DNA of 64,000 nt from Curtobacterium sp. UNCCL20 (GTDB lineage Bacteria > Actinomycetota > Actinomycetes > Actinomycetales > Microbacteriaceae): positions 248,001 through 312,000 of the forward strand of contig NZ_FNKG01000004.1 of assembly GCF_900101675.1 (NCBI RefSeq), given 5' to 3'. Made by a program: the position numbers and the translations under genes. The notes below the pieces were generated by a model. It had not been told where the DNA came from, ran no database searches, and saw only the letters and a program-made list of their open reading frames with translations. Numbering within the stretch: the first letter of the stretch is position 1; each line of letters opens with the position of its first letter. This document shows, in pieces, positions 32,892 through 46,190 of the stretch.

Positions 32892-33733
32892 GCGGGGGTT
32901 CCTCCGGGGGTGGTTTCGTTCGCATCCGGCGTCGAGACGGTCGGGGCTGGTGTGGCGGCGACCGCGGCCGGGACGCCGCCGGGGGTCGGTGCCACCGGAG
33001 CGGGGTGTTCGCTCCGGTCGACGTGGGGCAGGGAGCGGAGTGATCGTTCCAGGTGCCACTGGGCGTACGCCGCGACCACGCCCGAGGCTCGGGACCGCGT
33101 CCGTTCGTCCGTCGCGTCGACCGTCTTCCAGTCGCCCGCGAGCAGGGAGCCGAGCACCCGGAGGGTGTCCTGGTCGAGCCGCGGCGTGCCGGGAGGTGCG
33201 GCCCGGTCCGCGACGACGCCGCCGAGCTGCACGACGAACGCGGAGTGCGGTCCGGGCTCCCCCGTCACCGCGCAGTCGCTGAAGGACGGCGCCCACCCGG
33301 CGATGCTCATCGCGCGGAGCAGGTACGAGTCGAGCGTGGCACTCGTCACGTGCTCGCGACGGGCCAGGGAGCGCAACGCCCCGACGAGCAGCAGGTACTG
33401 CTGGAGCCCGGCGTCCGCTTCGCTGAGCCGGTCGGCGGTCTCGACCATGGCGCTGGCGGCGGTGTACGCCCCGTAGTCGGCGACGATCTGGGCGCCGTAC
33501 GAGCCGAGGGACTCGGCCTGGGTGACGATGTCGAGCGAGCGGCCCTCGTAGAACTGGGCGTCGACGACCATGAAGGGCTCCAGGCGGGAGCCGAACTTCG
33601 ACGCGGTCCGCCGGACGCCCTTCGCCACCGCGCGGATCTTGCCGTGCTGGCGGCTGAGCATGGTGACGATGCGGTCCGCTTCCCCGAGCTTGTGGGTGCG
33701 CAACACGACGCACTCGTCCCGGTACAGCGGCAT
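32888..33733 (-). CDS. recO: DNA repair protein RecO
   Basis: Loads RecA with RecR by removing SSB and anneals strands. It has 281 residues: N-terminal OB fold ([20 protein letters not shown]), helical middle, C-terminal Pro/Ala/Thr-rich tail. In many actinobacterial RecO proteins a CxxC..CxxC zinc module follows the helices. Here the region reads [13 protein letters not shown] and then [10 protein letters not shown], so three of four cysteines are gone. The ATG at 33733 has a -10-like GATACT 6 nt upstream. Confidence 0.92.
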   Translation of the reverse strand: MPLYRDECVVLRTHKLGEADRIVTMLSRQHGKIRAVAKGVRRTASKFGSRLEPFMVVDAQFYEGRSLDIVTQAESLGSYGAQIVADYGAYTAASAMVETADRLSEADAGLQQYLLLVGALRSLARREHVTSATLDSYLLRAMSIAGWAPSFSDCAVTGEPGPHSAFVVQLGGVVADRAAPPGTPRLDQDTLRVLGSLLAGDWKTVDATDERTRSRASGVVAAYAQWHLERSLRSLPHVDRSEHPAPVAPTPGGVPAAVAATPAPTVSTPDANETTPGGTPA

Positions 33734-33739
33734 CCCCCC

Positions 33740-33745
33740 AGTATC
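33740..33745 (-). promoter_or_regulatory. Possible -10 box of recO-uppS (leaderless)
   Basis: GATACT on the minus strand, then GGGGGG and ATG. One base off the TAnnnT pattern, so weaker than the others. Confidence 0.35.
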
Positions 33746-33770
33746 CCCCTCCGGACCGACACCGCGTGCC

Positions 33771-33794
33771 GCACCCGCACCCGCACCCGCACCT
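33771..33794. repeat. Hexanucleotide repeat gcaccc x4
   Basis: Four tandem units, last one gcacct, immediately before the heptamer tract. Confidence 0.8.
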
Positions 33795-33822
33795 GGGCCC
33801 GGCCCGGGCCCGCGCCCGGGCC

Positions 33823-33936
<114 letters not shown>

Positions 33937-33949
33937 GACGACCGGGTGG

Positions 33950-37367
<3,418 letters not shown>

Positions 37368-37371
<4 letters not shown>

Positions 37372-38120
37372 GCTGCCGCCTCCATCCCGAGCATCGTGGT
37401 CGAGATCTCGGCGGCGTCCATCGCGGGACGGTCCCCCACGACCCGGCCGTCCGCCAGGAACAGGATGCGGTCGGCGTTCGCCGCGGCCACCGGATCGTGC
37501 GTCACCATCACGACGCTCTGCCCCCACTCCGTCACCGCGTTCCGGAGGATCTGGAGGACGTCGCGGCCCGTCCGGGAGTCGAGCGCGCCCGTCGGCTCGT
37601 CCGCCACGACGACGGCCGGGCGCGAGGCGAGCGCCCGGGCGATCGCGACCCGCTGCTGCTGCCCGCCGGACAGCTGGTGGGGTCGGTGCGTCAGGCGGTT
37701 CCCGAGCCCGAGCATGTCGACGAGGCGGTCGATCCACGCGGATTCCTCGCGCGAGGGCCTGTGGCCGCCGAGCAGGAACGGCAACCGGATGTTCTCGCTG
37801 ACGTCGAGCGTCGGGACGAGGTTGAACGACTGGAAGACGAAGCCCAGTCGGCGGCGTCGCAGTTCGGTGAGGTCCTTGTCGCCGAGGCCGGTGATGTCGA
37901 CCCCGTCGATGTGGATCCGCCCGGCGGACACCGCGTCGAGCCCGGCGGCGACGTGCATGAGCGTCGACTTGCCGGAGCCGGAGGGTCCCATCACGGCAGT
38001 GAACTCCCCCGCGCCGATGTCGACGCTGACGTCGTCCAGCGCCGTCACCCGCCGGGCGGCGTCGCCGTAGTGCTTGGACACGTGGTCGAGTCGGATGATC
38101 GGTGCGTGGCTGGTGGTCAT
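37368..38120 (-). CDS. ABC transporter ATP-binding protein (MacB/LolD type)
   Basis: ATPase partner of the FtsX-like permease. It has 250 residues. Seen: HVSKHYGDAARRVTALDDVS, Walker A GPSGSGKSTL, Q-loop FVFQSFNLVPTLDV, signature QLSGGQQQRVAIARAL, Walker B AVVVADEPTGALD, H-loop VTHDP: all the MacB/LolD hallmarks. ATG at 38120 is used; the frame is open to 38213 but the added part is Pro/Gly-rich with no family match. An 8-2-8 inverted repeat lies about 90 bp upstream. Confidence 0.91.
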
Positions 38121-38208
38121 GACACCACCATGACGGCCGGGAGGCACGTCCCGCGTCGGTCCGTCGGCTCCTGTGGATGGTCCGCTCGGTTGGGTTCCCT
38201 GTGGGGAA

Positions 38209-38226
38209 GTCATCCGAGCGGATGAC
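38209..38226. promoter_or_regulatory. Candidate response-regulator operator
   Basis: GTCATCCG-ag-CGGATGAC, a near-continuous 18-bp palindrome upstream of the ABC exporter genes. The half-site with following CCC (CGGATGACCC, 38219-38228) recurs at 40224-40233 upstream of the kinase gene. Confidence 0.5.
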
Positions 38227-38228
38227 CC

Positions 38229-38903
38229 TCACTCCGCGCGGGTGACGAGCCCGTGCTGGTGCGCGAACACGACGAGGCGCACGCGGTCGCGCAGTTCGAG
38301 CTTCGTGAGGACACGGGAGATGTGGGTCTTCACCGTCGCCTCGCTGACGTACTCGTGCTGGGCGATCTCGCTGTTGCTGAACCCCCGCGCGGCCAGGTCG
38401 AAGATCTCGCGCTCCCGCGGCGTGAGGTCGGCGAAGGCCGGCGGCACGGGGACGGCCTGGTCGTTCGTGTCGTCGTACCGTCGGAGGAGCTCGCGGGTGG
38501 CCGAGGCGGCGAACACCGCGGTGCCGGCGTGCACGGTGCGGATGGCGGCGAGGAGGAACTCCGGGTCGGCGTCCTTCAGCACGAAGCCGCTCGCGCCGGC
38601 ACGGATCGCCTTCGCCGCGGCCTCGTCGAAGTCGAAGGTGGTGAGCACGAGCACCTTCGCGCCGTCGGTCCCGCTGTCCTCGACGATCCGGGCCGTGGCG
38701 GTGATGCCGTCCATCACCGGCATCCGGACGTCCATCAGCACGACGTCGGGCCGGCCGCGGCGGACGAGCTCGACGCCCTCGGCGCCGTCCCCGGCCTCGC
38801 CCACGAACTGCAGGTCGGACTGCGAGTCGATGAGCATCCGGATGCCGGTGCGGAAGAGTGCCTGGTCGTCGACGAGCGCGACGCGGATCGGGGTGTCGTT
38901 CAT
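38229..38903 (-). CDS. NarL/FixJ-family response regulator
   Basis: A protein of 224 residues. Receiver domain with phosphoacceptor Asp58 in PDVVLMDVRMPVMDG, acidic pair VDDQ at the start and Lys near 108 in SGFVLKDAD; C-terminal LuxR-type HTH with LTPREREIFDLAARGFSNSE and SEATVKTHISRVLTKL. ATG overlaps the kinase stop by 4 bp. It presumably activates the adjacent ABC exporter. Confidence 0.94.
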   Translation of the reverse strand: MNDTPIRVALVDDQALFRTGIRMLIDSQSDLQFVGEAGDGAEGVELVRRGRPDVVLMDVRMPVMDGITATARIVEDSGTDGAKVLVLTTFDFDEAAAKAIRAGASGFVLKDADPEFLLAAIRTVHAGTAVFAASATRELLRRYDDTNDQAVPVPPAFADLTPREREIFDLAARGFSNSEIAQHEYVSEATVKTHISRVLTKLELRDRVRLVVFAHQHGLVTRAE

Positions 38904-40183
38904 CGGCCGGTGCGCTCCTGACGGTTCGTGGCGGTGGTCGTGCTGGGCGTGGTGGCGGTCGTCGTGCCGCTCGGGACGAGCCCGCGCGGCATCTGCCCGC
39001 TCGCCGGGACGGACGGCATCCGGACGGCGACCGCGAAGTCGTCGCCGCGGGGTCCCGCCGTCATCGTGCCGCCCGTCATCGTGGCGCGTTCCCGCATCCC
39101 GACGAGGCCGTGGCCGGTGCCGGGACCGCGGGTGCCGTCGTCGGCGCGGCGGTTCACCACGCTGATCTCGACGGTGTCCGGGCGGTAGGTCAGTGCCGCG
39201 TGGACGGGCGTGCCGGGTTCGCCGTGCTTCCACGCGTTCGTCAGGCTCTCCTGGACGATCCGGTAGACCGCGAGCTGGGTCGTCGTCGGGAGCCCGTCCG
39301 GTTCGCCCTCGCGCTCGACCCGGACGTCGAGCCCGACCTCGCGCATCTCGCGGACGAGCCGGTCGATGTCGTCGATCTCCGGGGTGGGTGCGGTGCCCTG
39401 CTCGTGCCGGAGCGCACCGAGGAGTTCACGGACGTCGCCGAGCGCGCGGCGGGCGGTCGTCGAGATCGTGCCGAGCGCCTCGTCGGCGATCGCCGGGTCG
39501 GCCTTCAACGCGTACCGGGCACCGTCCGCCTGCGCGATGACGACGGCGAGCGAGTGGGCGACGATGTCGTGCATGTCCCGGGCGATCCGGACACGCTCCT
39601 GCTCGACGGCGACGGCACGGTCGGCACGCGCGGCGTCGCGCTCGGCGAGCAGCTGCGCCTCTCTGCTCATGCTCGCGGAGCGCCGGGTGCGGCCGATGAG
39701 CCCGGCGAGCCACGGCAGCAGCAGCAGGAGGAGGACCACCGCGAAGTACGCGATCGCGACCTTGAACGACTCCTGCGCGGGGGTGGTCGCAGTGACCTCG
39801 GCTTCACGCTGGCGGAGGTCGTCGAACCCGAGGTAGAGCGCAGCCGTCACCGGGCCGACGATCGCCGAGACCAGACCGGCCAGGCGGACGCGACGGCTGC
39901 CGTACCGGCTCGTGGTGTACACGATCCCGGCGATGAAGAGGTTCGAGAGGTCCGGGACCTGGCCGGTGACCATCTGGAAGACGGCGAACACCCAGGCGGT
40001 CGCGAGGGCGAGACCGGGCGAGAGTCGGCGGAGGGCGAGCGCCGCGGTCAGCCCCACGACGGTCACGTACGAGAGCGGGGAGTCGATGCCGCGACCGGTC
40101 GCGACGAGCACGAGCGCGCCGAGCACGACGGCGATCACGACGTCGGTGATGACCTGCGCGCGCAGCATGGGACGGAACACCAC
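38900..40183 (-). CDS. Sensor histidine kinase (HisKA_3 type)
   Basis: A protein of 427 residues if started at the GTG at 40183 (ATG 40168 also possible; the frame to 40264 is unlikely). Five or so N-terminal helices (ITDVVIAVVLGALVLVATG onward) with no large extracellular domain, so it senses within the membrane. Phospho-His in RIARDMHDIVAHSLAVV; ATPase N box QESLTNAWKHG and G box GTGHGLVGMRERA. The C-terminal tail is Thr-rich. It works with the NarL-type regulator; NarL-family kinase plus MacB-type exporter is a typical envelope-stress or drug-response set. Confidence 0.92.
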   Translation of the reverse strand: MVFRPMLRAQVITDVVIAVVLGALVLVATGRGIDSPLSYVTVVGLTAALALRRLSPGLALATAWVFAVFQMVTGQVPDLSNLFIAGIVYTTSRYGSRRVRLAGLVSAIVGPVTAALYLGFDDLRQREAEVTATTPAQESFKVAIAYFAVVLLLLLLPWLAGLIGRTRRSASMSREAQLLAERDAARADRAVAVEQERVRIARDMHDIVAHSLAVVIAQADGARYALKADPAIADEALGTISTTARRALGDVRELLGALRHEQGTAPTPEIDDIDRLVREMREVGLDVRVEREGEPDGLPTTTQLAVYRIVQESLTNAWKHGEPGTPVHAALTYRPDTVEISVVNRRADDGTRGPGTGHGLVGMRERATMTGGTMTAGPRGDDFAVAVRMPSVPASGQMPRGLVPSGTTTATTPSTTTATNRQERTGR

Positions 40184-40223
40184 CCCACGGTACGGCCCGG
40201 AACCCGGAAGCGCGTCCGTCCCG

Positions 40224-40233
40224 CGGATGACCC
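40224..40233. promoter_or_regulatory. Single half-site CGGATGACCC upstream of the kinase gene
   Basis: Identical to the right half of the palindrome at 38209-38226. Suggests autoregulation of the two-component operon. Confidence 0.35.
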
Positions 40234-40293
40234 GGGAGCCACACACATACGAAGTGTTTGGCACTCGGCATCGCCGACTGGTCCCATCGGCTC

Positions 40294-42330
40294 ATGAGCG
40301 AGCGACTCCGGATCCGGTCAGACGTCCAAGGGCTCCGCGCGCTGGCGGTGCTCGCGGTGGTGTCGGACCACGTGCTCGGTGCCCCGCGCGGTGGGTTCCT
40401 CGGCGTCGACGTCTTCTTCGTCGTCTCCGGCTTCGTCATCACGGCGCAGCTGCTCCGCGAGCACGAGGAGCGCGGACGAGTGTCGCTGCCGCGGTTCTGG
40501 GGACGTCGCGTGACGCGTCTGCTGCCGTCGCTCCTGACGGTCGTCCTCGTCACCGTCGCCGTCGTCGCCGCGACCGTCCCGGGGCGACTCCGAGGAGTCC
40601 TCCTCGACTCGGCCGCAGCCGTCACCTCGCTCGCGAACTGGCGGTTCATGGCGAACGGGACGGACTACTTCGCCTCCTTCGAGTCCGCGTCGCCGCTGCA
40701 GCACACCTGGTCGCTCTCGGTCGAGGAGCAGTTCTACGTCGTCTGGCCGATGCTGCTGGCCGCCTGTCTCTGGTTCGGGGCACTGCGCCTCGGTCGCCGA
40801 CGGCGGCCACTCGGTCCGGCGGTCACCCTCACGGCCGTGGCGATCGGCGTGATGGGCGTCTCGATCGCCGCCGCGGTCCTGGCGTCCCCGGTTCCCTCCA
40901 CCGCGTACTTCTCGACGGTGACCCGCGTCTGGGAGCTCCTGGCCGGCGCCCTCGTCGCGGTCCTGCTCCAGCGACGGCCCGCGACCGATCGCTCGCGAGC
41001 AGCGGCGATCACCGCACCGGCCGGCCTCGCACTCATCGTGGTCTCGTTCGTCGTCGTGGACGGCACCGTGTCGGCCCCGCTCCCCGCCGCGCTCGGAGCG
41101 GTGCTCGGCACCTGTCTCGTGCTGTCCCACGGGGCTGCGTCGCCGCTCGGCCACGTCCTCGGCGTGCGTCCCCTGGTGACGATCGGCAACGCCAGCTACC
41201 CCCTCTACCTGTGGCACATGCCCGTCCTGGTGCTGCTGACCGCCGTCCTGCCGACGAGCCGCTGGCTGGTGATCCCGCTCACCGTGGTGCTGGCGGTCCT
41301 CACGCACCTGCTCGTCGAGGAGCCGATCCGCGTCTGGGGCAGGAGGGACCGGCGTTCCCCCCACCGGCAGCCCCGGGCGTCGCGGCGGCAGCGACTCGTC
41401 GTGTGCGCCACGGCTTCGGTCACCCTGTTCGCACTGACCGGGACGGCCATCGCGACGCACGAACCCGCGCGACCCGTTCCGGTGGCCGCGCCGACCGACG
41501 CGGCGGGCCCGGCCGCCGCGGCGCTGCAGGAGGACCTCGCAGTCGCGATCGGTTCGTCCGACTGGCCCGTCGGCGACCTCCGGTCGGGCGACGCCGTCCT
41601 CGACGGCGTCCGACGGTGCGGAGACTGGGAACGCCCCGCGCCGCCGTCGCACTGCACCTTCGGACCGTCGGACGCAGCCCGGACCGCAGTCCTCGTCGGG
41701 GACTCCATCGCCGGCGCATGGCTCGAGGCGCTCGTCCCACTGTTCGGACCGACGTCCGGATGGAGGCTCGTCGCGCTCCCCCGCAACGGCTGTCCCTTCG
41801 TCGACCTCGAACTGGCGGGCACCCCCGGCCGTGACTGCTCGACCGAACGGTCGCGGGTCCTCGATGCGATCCGCTCGATGCACCCCGACCTCGTGATCAC
41901 CTCCTCGCGAGACGGAGCACAGTTCGCAGCCCCATCGGGGACGGGCACGGCCGATGACGACGAGGTCGCGCACGCCGCAGCGAGGATGCTCCTGCGCGTC
42001 GGGGATCTCGCCGACCGTGTCGTCGTCGTGACCGCGCCGCCGCCCGGAGCGGATCTCCGGGCGTGCCGGACCACGATCGGCGGACCCGCTGACTGCGTCG
42101 CGACCGTCCGCCGCGGACCGCGCGAGCGAGTCCTCGCCGGAGCGGCGCGCGGGGCTGGAGCGTCTGTGGTCGACGCCACACGACTCGTCGCAGTGGCCGA
42201 ACGGACGCCGGCGTTCGTCGGCACCCTCGCCCTCCGCGACGACCGGGTCCACCTGTCGCCGGCCTTCAGCCGCTCGATCGGTCCGGCGCTCGCCGAGCTC
42301 CTCGCCGAGGTCGGGGTCCGCTTCGACTGA
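40294..42330 (+). CDS. OafA/YrhL-type acyltransferase with C-terminal SGNH domain
   Basis: Membrane O-acyltransferase that modifies surface sugars (peptidoglycan, polysaccharide or glycolipid). It has 678 residues. Acyltransferase-3 domain with about ten helices: DVQGLRALAVLAVVSDH (His26), GGFLGVDVFFVVSGFVI, HTWSLSVEEQFYVVWP and NASYPLYLWHMP. An extracytoplasmic SGNH hydrolase-like domain (about 430-678) follows with VLVGDSIAGAW and the DDRVHLS Asp-His pair. ATG at 40294; a TTG at 40258 is also in frame. It is the only + gene between 13 and 49 kb besides ybaK and LysR. Confidence 0.9.
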   Translation: MSERLRIRSDVQGLRALAVLAVVSDHVLGAPRGGFLGVDVFFVVSGFVITAQLLREHEERGRVSLPRFWGRRVTRLLPSLLTVVLVTVAVVAATVPGRLRGVLLDSAAAVTSLANWRFMANGTDYFASFESASPLQHTWSLSVEEQFYVVWPMLLAACLWFGALRLGRRRRPLGPAVTLTAVAIGVMGVSIAAAVLASPVPSTAYFSTVTRVWELLAGALVAVLLQRRPATDRSRAAAITAPAGLALIVVSFVVVDGTVSAPLPAALGAVLGTCLVLSHGAASPLGHVLGVRPLVTIGNASYPLYLWHMPVLVLLTAVLPTSRWLVIPLTVVLAVLTHLLVEEPIRVWGRRDRRSPHRQPRASRRQRLVVCATASVTLFALTGTAIATHEPARPVPVAAPTDAAGPAAAALQEDLAVAIGSSDWPVGDLRSGDAVLDGVRRCGDWERPAPPSHCTFGPSDAARTAVLVGDSIAGAWLEALVPLFGPTSGWRLVALPRNGCPFVDLELAGTPGRDCSTERSRVLDAIRSMHPDLVITSSRDGAQFAAPSGTGTADDDEVAHAAARMLLRVGDLADRVVVVTAPPPGADLRACRTTIGGPADCVATVRRGPRERVLAGAARGAGASVVDATRLVAVAERTPAFVGTLALRDDRVHLSPAFSRSIGPALAELLAEVGVRFD

Positions 42331-42339
42331 TCGTGCGGG

Positions 42340-43269
42340 TCAGAACCCGAGGCGCCCGAGCTGCTTCGGGTCGCGCTGCCACTCCTTCGCGACCTTCACC
42401 CGGATGTCCAGGTAGACGTGGCGGCCGCCGAGCAGCGACTCGATCTCGACACGGGCGCGTGACCCGACGTCCTTCAGCCGCTCGCCCCGGTGGCCGATCA
42501 CGATGGCCTTCTGGCTGTCGCGCTCGACGAACAGGTTGGCGAAGATGCGCAGCGGGCCGTTCGGGTCCTCGTCCGCGTCCGGCTCGACCATGTCCTCGAT
42601 GACGACCGCGAGCGAGTGCGGGAGCTCGTCGCGGACGCCCTCGAGCGCGGCCTCGCGGATGAGCTCCCCGATGCGCTCCTCGTCGGTCTCCTCGGTGACG
42701 GTCGACGCGTCGTACAGCTGCGGCGACTCCGGCAGCAGCTTCGTGATCTCCTCGAGCAGGACCTCGAGCTGGATCCCCTTCGTGCCCGACGTCGGGATGA
42801 TCGCGTCCCATTCGCGGAGCTTCGACACCGCCAGCAGCTGCTCGCCGACGGCGTCCTTCGACGTGCGGTCGAGCTTCGTCACGATCGCGACCTTCTTCGC
42901 CCGCGGGTACTGGTCGAGCGTGTCGTTGATGAACCGGTCGCCCGGGCCGATCGGTTCGTTCGCCGGGACGCAGAACCCGATGACGTCGACGTCCCCGAGC
43001 GTGGACTGCACGAGGTCGTTGAGCCGTTCGCCGAGCAGCGTGCGGGGGCGGTGCACACCGGGGGTGTCGACGATGATGACCTGCCCGTTCGGCCGGTGCA
43101 CGACGCCACGGATCGCGCGGCGGGTGGTCTGCGGCTTCGAGGAGGTGATGGCGACCTTCTCGCCGACGAGCGCGTTCGTGAGGGTCGACTTGCCCACGTT
43201 CGGACGGCCGACGAAGGAGACGAAGCCGGCGCGGTAGGGCTCGCCGGAGGGGGTGGTGGTGTCGGTCAT
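42340..43269 (-). CDS. era: GTPase Era
   Basis: Essential 30S-maturation GTPase binding the 3' end of 16S rRNA. It has 309 residues. Seen: G1 GRPNVGKST (21-29), G2/G3 region KPQTTRRAIRGV and DTPGV, G4 TKLD, then a KH domain with RIFANLFVERDSQKAIVIGH and GRHVYLDIRVKVAKEWQRD. The ATG overlaps the CorC-like stop (ATGA). It is convergent with the acyltransferase gene, 9 bp apart. Confidence 0.96.
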   Translation of the reverse strand: MTDTTTPSGEPYRAGFVSFVGRPNVGKSTLTNALVGEKVAITSSKPQTTRRAIRGVVHRPNGQVIIVDTPGVHRPRTLLGERLNDLVQSTLGDVDVIGFCVPANEPIGPGDRFINDTLDQYPRAKKVAIVTKLDRTSKDAVGEQLLAVSKLREWDAIIPTSGTKGIQLEVLLEEITKLLPESPQLYDASTVTEETDEERIGELIREAALEGVRDELPHSLAVVIEDMVEPDADEDPNGPLRIFANLFVERDSQKAIVIGHRGERLKDVGSRARVEIESLLGGRHVYLDIRVKVAKEWQRDPKQLGRLGF

Positions 43270-44588
43270 GCGTGCGTGGTTCCCGTCGTGGTGGGGGCGG
43301 TGTCGTCGAAGGCGTCCCGGGCGTCGGCCAGTTCCGGGGTGCGCTCGGCGAGCACGGTGATGAGGTGGCGGCGCTTGCCCTCGACCCGGTCGGCCGTCAG
43401 CACGACGCCGGAGACCGTGACGGTGTCGCCGCTGATCGCCAGGTGCCCGAGCTCCTTGGTGAGCAGGCCGCCGGCGGTGTCGACGTCGTCGTCCTCGAGC
43501 TCGATGCCGAACAGGTCGCCGAGCTCGTCGATGGGCAGTCGAGCCGAGATCCGCCAGCGGCCCGGCTCGACCTCGACCCGGTCGACGACGGCGCGGTCGT
43601 ACTCGTCGGAGATGTCGCCGACGAGCTCCTCGATGAGGTCCTCCATCGTGACGAGTCCGGCGACCCCGCCGTACTCGTCGACGACGAGCACGAGGTGGTT
43701 CTTGGCGGCCTGCATGTGCCGGAGCGTCTCGTCGGCTGCCTTGGACTCCGGCACGAACTCGGCCGGACGCAGGAGCGTGGTGACGCGCTGCGAGCCGGAG
43801 CCCGGACGCTCGTACAGGGCACGGGCGACGTCGCGGAGGTACAGGACCCCGAGCACGTCGTCGCTGTCCTTGCCCGTGACCGGCATGCGCGAGACGCCGG
43901 CTGCGAGGAACTGCTCCATGCCGGCGGACAGCGTGTCCGAGCCGTCGACGGTGAGCATGTCGGTGCGCGGGACCATGACCTCGCGGATGAGCGTGTCGCT
44001 GAACTCGAACACCGAGTGGATGAGCTCCCGGTCGTCCTGCTCGAGGACGTTGCTCTCGGTGGCCTCGTCGACGAGCGAGAGCAGCTGCTCCTCGCTCGAG
44101 ACCGTCGAGGCGCTGCGACCGCGGCCCGGGGTCACCCGATCGCCGATCGCGACGAGCAGCCCGGCCAGCGGACCGAGCACGATCCGGACCCCGCGGACGA
44201 TGCCGCCCGTCCGTCCGATCAGCCGCTCCGCGTGGGCACGCCCGACGCTGCGGGGGCTCGAGCCGACGAGCACGAACGACACCGCGGTCATGATCGCCGC
44301 GGCGACGATGAGGGCGACCCACCAGGTGTCGAACACCATGACGAGCGCGATCGTCACGAGGACCGCCGCGGCGGTCTCGGCGAGGACCCGGAAGAAGTTG
44401 AGCGCGTTGACGTGCGCGCCGACGTCGTCCCCGATCGCCTCGATCGCACGGCGGTGCTTGCTGCCCCGGGCGATCTCGTCGAGGTCGGCGCGGGACACGA
44501 CGGAGAGTGCGGCGTCGGAGGCGGCGAGCAGACCGCCCAGGACGACCAGCACGAACGCCACCGCGAGCATGCCGGCGACGAGCAGCAT
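43266..44588 (-). CDS. Hemolysin-family (CNNM/CorC) membrane protein with CBS domains
   Basis: A protein of 440 residues. N-terminal DUF21/CNNM membrane domain with about four helices (LAVAFVLVVLGGLLAASDAA), then a CBS pair (EVMVPRTDMLTVDG and LVVDEYGGVAGLVTMEDLIE) and a C-terminal CorC_HlyC domain (ISARLPIDELGDLFG). Members of this family export or regulate Mg2+/Co2+; here the position between ybeY and era is the standard actinobacterial one. It begins 4 bp beyond the ybeY stop. Confidence 0.93.
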   Translation of the reverse strand: MLLVAGMLAVAFVLVVLGGLLAASDAALSVVSRADLDEIARGSKHRRAIEAIGDDVGAHVNALNFFRVLAETAAAVLVTIALVMVFDTWWVALIVAAAIMTAVSFVLVGSSPRSVGRAHAERLIGRTGGIVRGVRIVLGPLAGLLVAIGDRVTPGRGRSASTVSSEEQLLSLVDEATESNVLEQDDRELIHSVFEFSDTLIREVMVPRTDMLTVDGSDTLSAGMEQFLAAGVSRMPVTGKDSDDVLGVLYLRDVARALYERPGSGSQRVTTLLRPAEFVPESKAADETLRHMQAAKNHLVLVVDEYGGVAGLVTMEDLIEELVGDISDEYDRAVVDRVEVEPGRWRISARLPIDELGDLFGIELEDDDVDTAGGLLTKELGHLAISGDTVTVSGVVLTADRVEGKRRHLITVLAERTPELADARDAFDDTAPTTTGTTHA

Positions 44589-44592
44589 CAGG

Positions 44593-45054
44593 TCACCGTC
44601 CTCGGCGCTGGGCGGCGAACGCGGTGAGGATCTCGCCCTGCAGCCCGAACATCTCCGCCTTCTCGTCCGGCTCCGCGTGGTCGAACCCGAGCAGGTGCAG
44701 GATGCCGTGGCAGGTCAGCAGGAGCATCTCGTCGGTGCTCGAGTGCCCCGCGGTCTTCGCCTGTTCCTCGGCGACCTGCGGGCAGAGCACGATGTCGCCG
44801 AGGAGTCCGGCGGGCGTCGGCTCGTCCTCGGTGCCGGGGCGGAGCTCGTCCATCGGGAAGCTCAGGACGTCGGTCGGACCCGGCTCGTCCATCCACCGGA
44901 CGTGCAGCTGCTCCATCGCCCCCTCGTCGACGAGCACGATGGCGAGCTCCGCGTCGGCGTGGACGTGCAGCGCGTCGAGCGCGAAGGCGGCGAGGCGCTG
45001 GATGGCGGCCTCGTCGACCTCGACGCCGGACTCGTTGTTGAGCTCGATGCTCAC
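44593..45054 (-). CDS. ybeY: Endoribonuclease YbeY (rRNA maturation factor)
   Basis: Zinc endoribonuclease for 16S rRNA 3'-end processing and ribosome quality control. It has 153 residues. Metal-binding motif [11 protein letters not shown] and conserved [10 protein letters not shown] are present. GTG start overlaps the phoH stop (GTGA). Confidence 0.95.
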   Translation of the reverse strand: MSIELNNESGVEVDEAAIQRLAAFALDALHVHADAELAIVLVDEGAMEQLHVRWMDEPGPTDVLSFPMDELRPGTEDEPTPAGLLGDIVLCPQVAEEQAKTAGHSSTDEMLLLTCHGILHLLGFDHAEPDEKAEMFGLQGEILTAFAAQRRGR

Positions 45055-46190
45055 CGGTTCCCTCCTCGGGAGTCGTTCTGGGGGTACGTGGAGCGCTGGC
45101 GGTCCTCCGGCGGACGACCCCGTCGCTCGGCACGGTTGGCGCCGGCAGGGTTCGGCGCGGGGGCGGTGCCGCGGCCGCCCGGGCGGTACCCGGACTGCTC
45201 GGCGAGCCGCTCCTCGTCGTAGACGGTGTACGCGTCCACGATGCGACCGACGAGGGTGTGGCGCACCACGTCCTCGCTGCCCAGCCGCGAGAAGTGGATG
45301 TCCTCGACCCGGTCGAGGATCCGCGTCACGAGCCGGAGCCCGGACAGGTTGCCCGGCAGGTCGACCTGGGTGATGTCCCCCGTGACGACCATCTTCGAGC
45401 CGAAGCCGAGGCGCGTCAGGAACATCTTCATCTGCTCGGGCGTGGTGTTCTGCGCCTCGTCGAGGATGACGAACGAGTCGTTCAGCGTCCGGCCGCGCAT
45501 GTACGCCAGAGGGGCCACCTCGACCGTGCCGGCGGCCAAGAGCTTCGGGACCAGCTCGGGGTCCATCATCTCGTTGAGCGCGTCGTAGAGCGGGCGGAGG
45601 TACGGGTCGATCTTGTCCGTCAGCGTGCCGGGCAGGAACCCGAGCCGCTCGCCGGCCTCGACCGCGGGGCGGGTCAGGATGATGCGGCTCACCTCGCGCC
45701 GCTGCAGCGCCTGCACGGCCTTCGCCATCGCGAGGTACGTCTTGCCGGTACCGGCGGGGCCGATGCCGAACGTGATGGTGTGCTCGTCGATGGCGTCGAC
45801 GTAGGCGCGCTGCCCGTCGGTCTTCGGCCGCACGGACTTGCCGCGACTCGACACGATCGGGGTGCCGAACGTGTCGGAGGGCTTGCGGTCCTCGTCGAGC
45901 AGGCGTGCGGACACCGGGATGTCGGACTGGCCGATGTCCTGGCCGCGCTTCACCATGCCGACGAGCTCGTCGACGAGTGCGTGCGCGCGGGCGACGTCGC
46001 GCTCGGGTCCGGACAGCGAGACCTCGTTGCCGCGCACGAGCACGCGGACGCCGGGGTACTGCCGTTCGACGGTCTTGAGCAGGCGGTCCTGGGGGCCGAG
46101 CAACTGCACCATGGCGATGCCGTCGACCTGGATCTCGACGGAGACGTCCGTCGGCTCGGCTGGGGAGGGAGCTGGTTCGTTAACCGGCAA
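45051..46190 (-). CDS. phoH: PhoH-family ATPase
   Basis: P-loop ATPase, probably acting on RNA with YbeY. It has 379 residues. An N-terminal KH-like region precedes Walker [14 protein letters not shown] (about 148) and Walker [22 protein letters not shown] is also present; the C-terminal tail is disordered (Pro/Arg/Gly). TTG at 46190 is favoured by aggaagg 5 nt upstream and overlaps the HIT gene stop by 11 bp; a GTG at 46211 is the alternative. Confidence 0.93.
   Translation of the reverse strand: MPVNEPAPSPAEPTDVSVEIQVDGIAMVQLLGPQDRLLKTVERQYPGVRVLVRGNEVSLSGPERDVARAHALVDELVGMVKRGQDIGQSDIPVSARLLDEDRKPSDTFGTPIVSSRGKSVRPKTDGQRAYVDAIDEHTITFGIGPAGTGKTYLAMAKAVQALQRREVSRIILTRPAVEAGERLGFLPGTLTDKIDPYLRPLYDALNEMMDPELVPKLLAAGTVEVAPLAYMRGRTLNDSFVILDEAQNTTPEQMKMFLTRLGFGSKMVVTGDITQVDLPGNLSGLRLVTRILDRVEDIHFSRLGSEDVVRHTLVGRIVDAYTVYDEERLAEQSGYRPGGRGTAPAPNPAGANRAERRGRPPEDRQRSTYPQNDSRGGNR

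Noticed and set aside
42490..45222. 910-codon open frame on the plus strand
   Set aside because: Antisense to era, corC-like and ybeY; no motifs.
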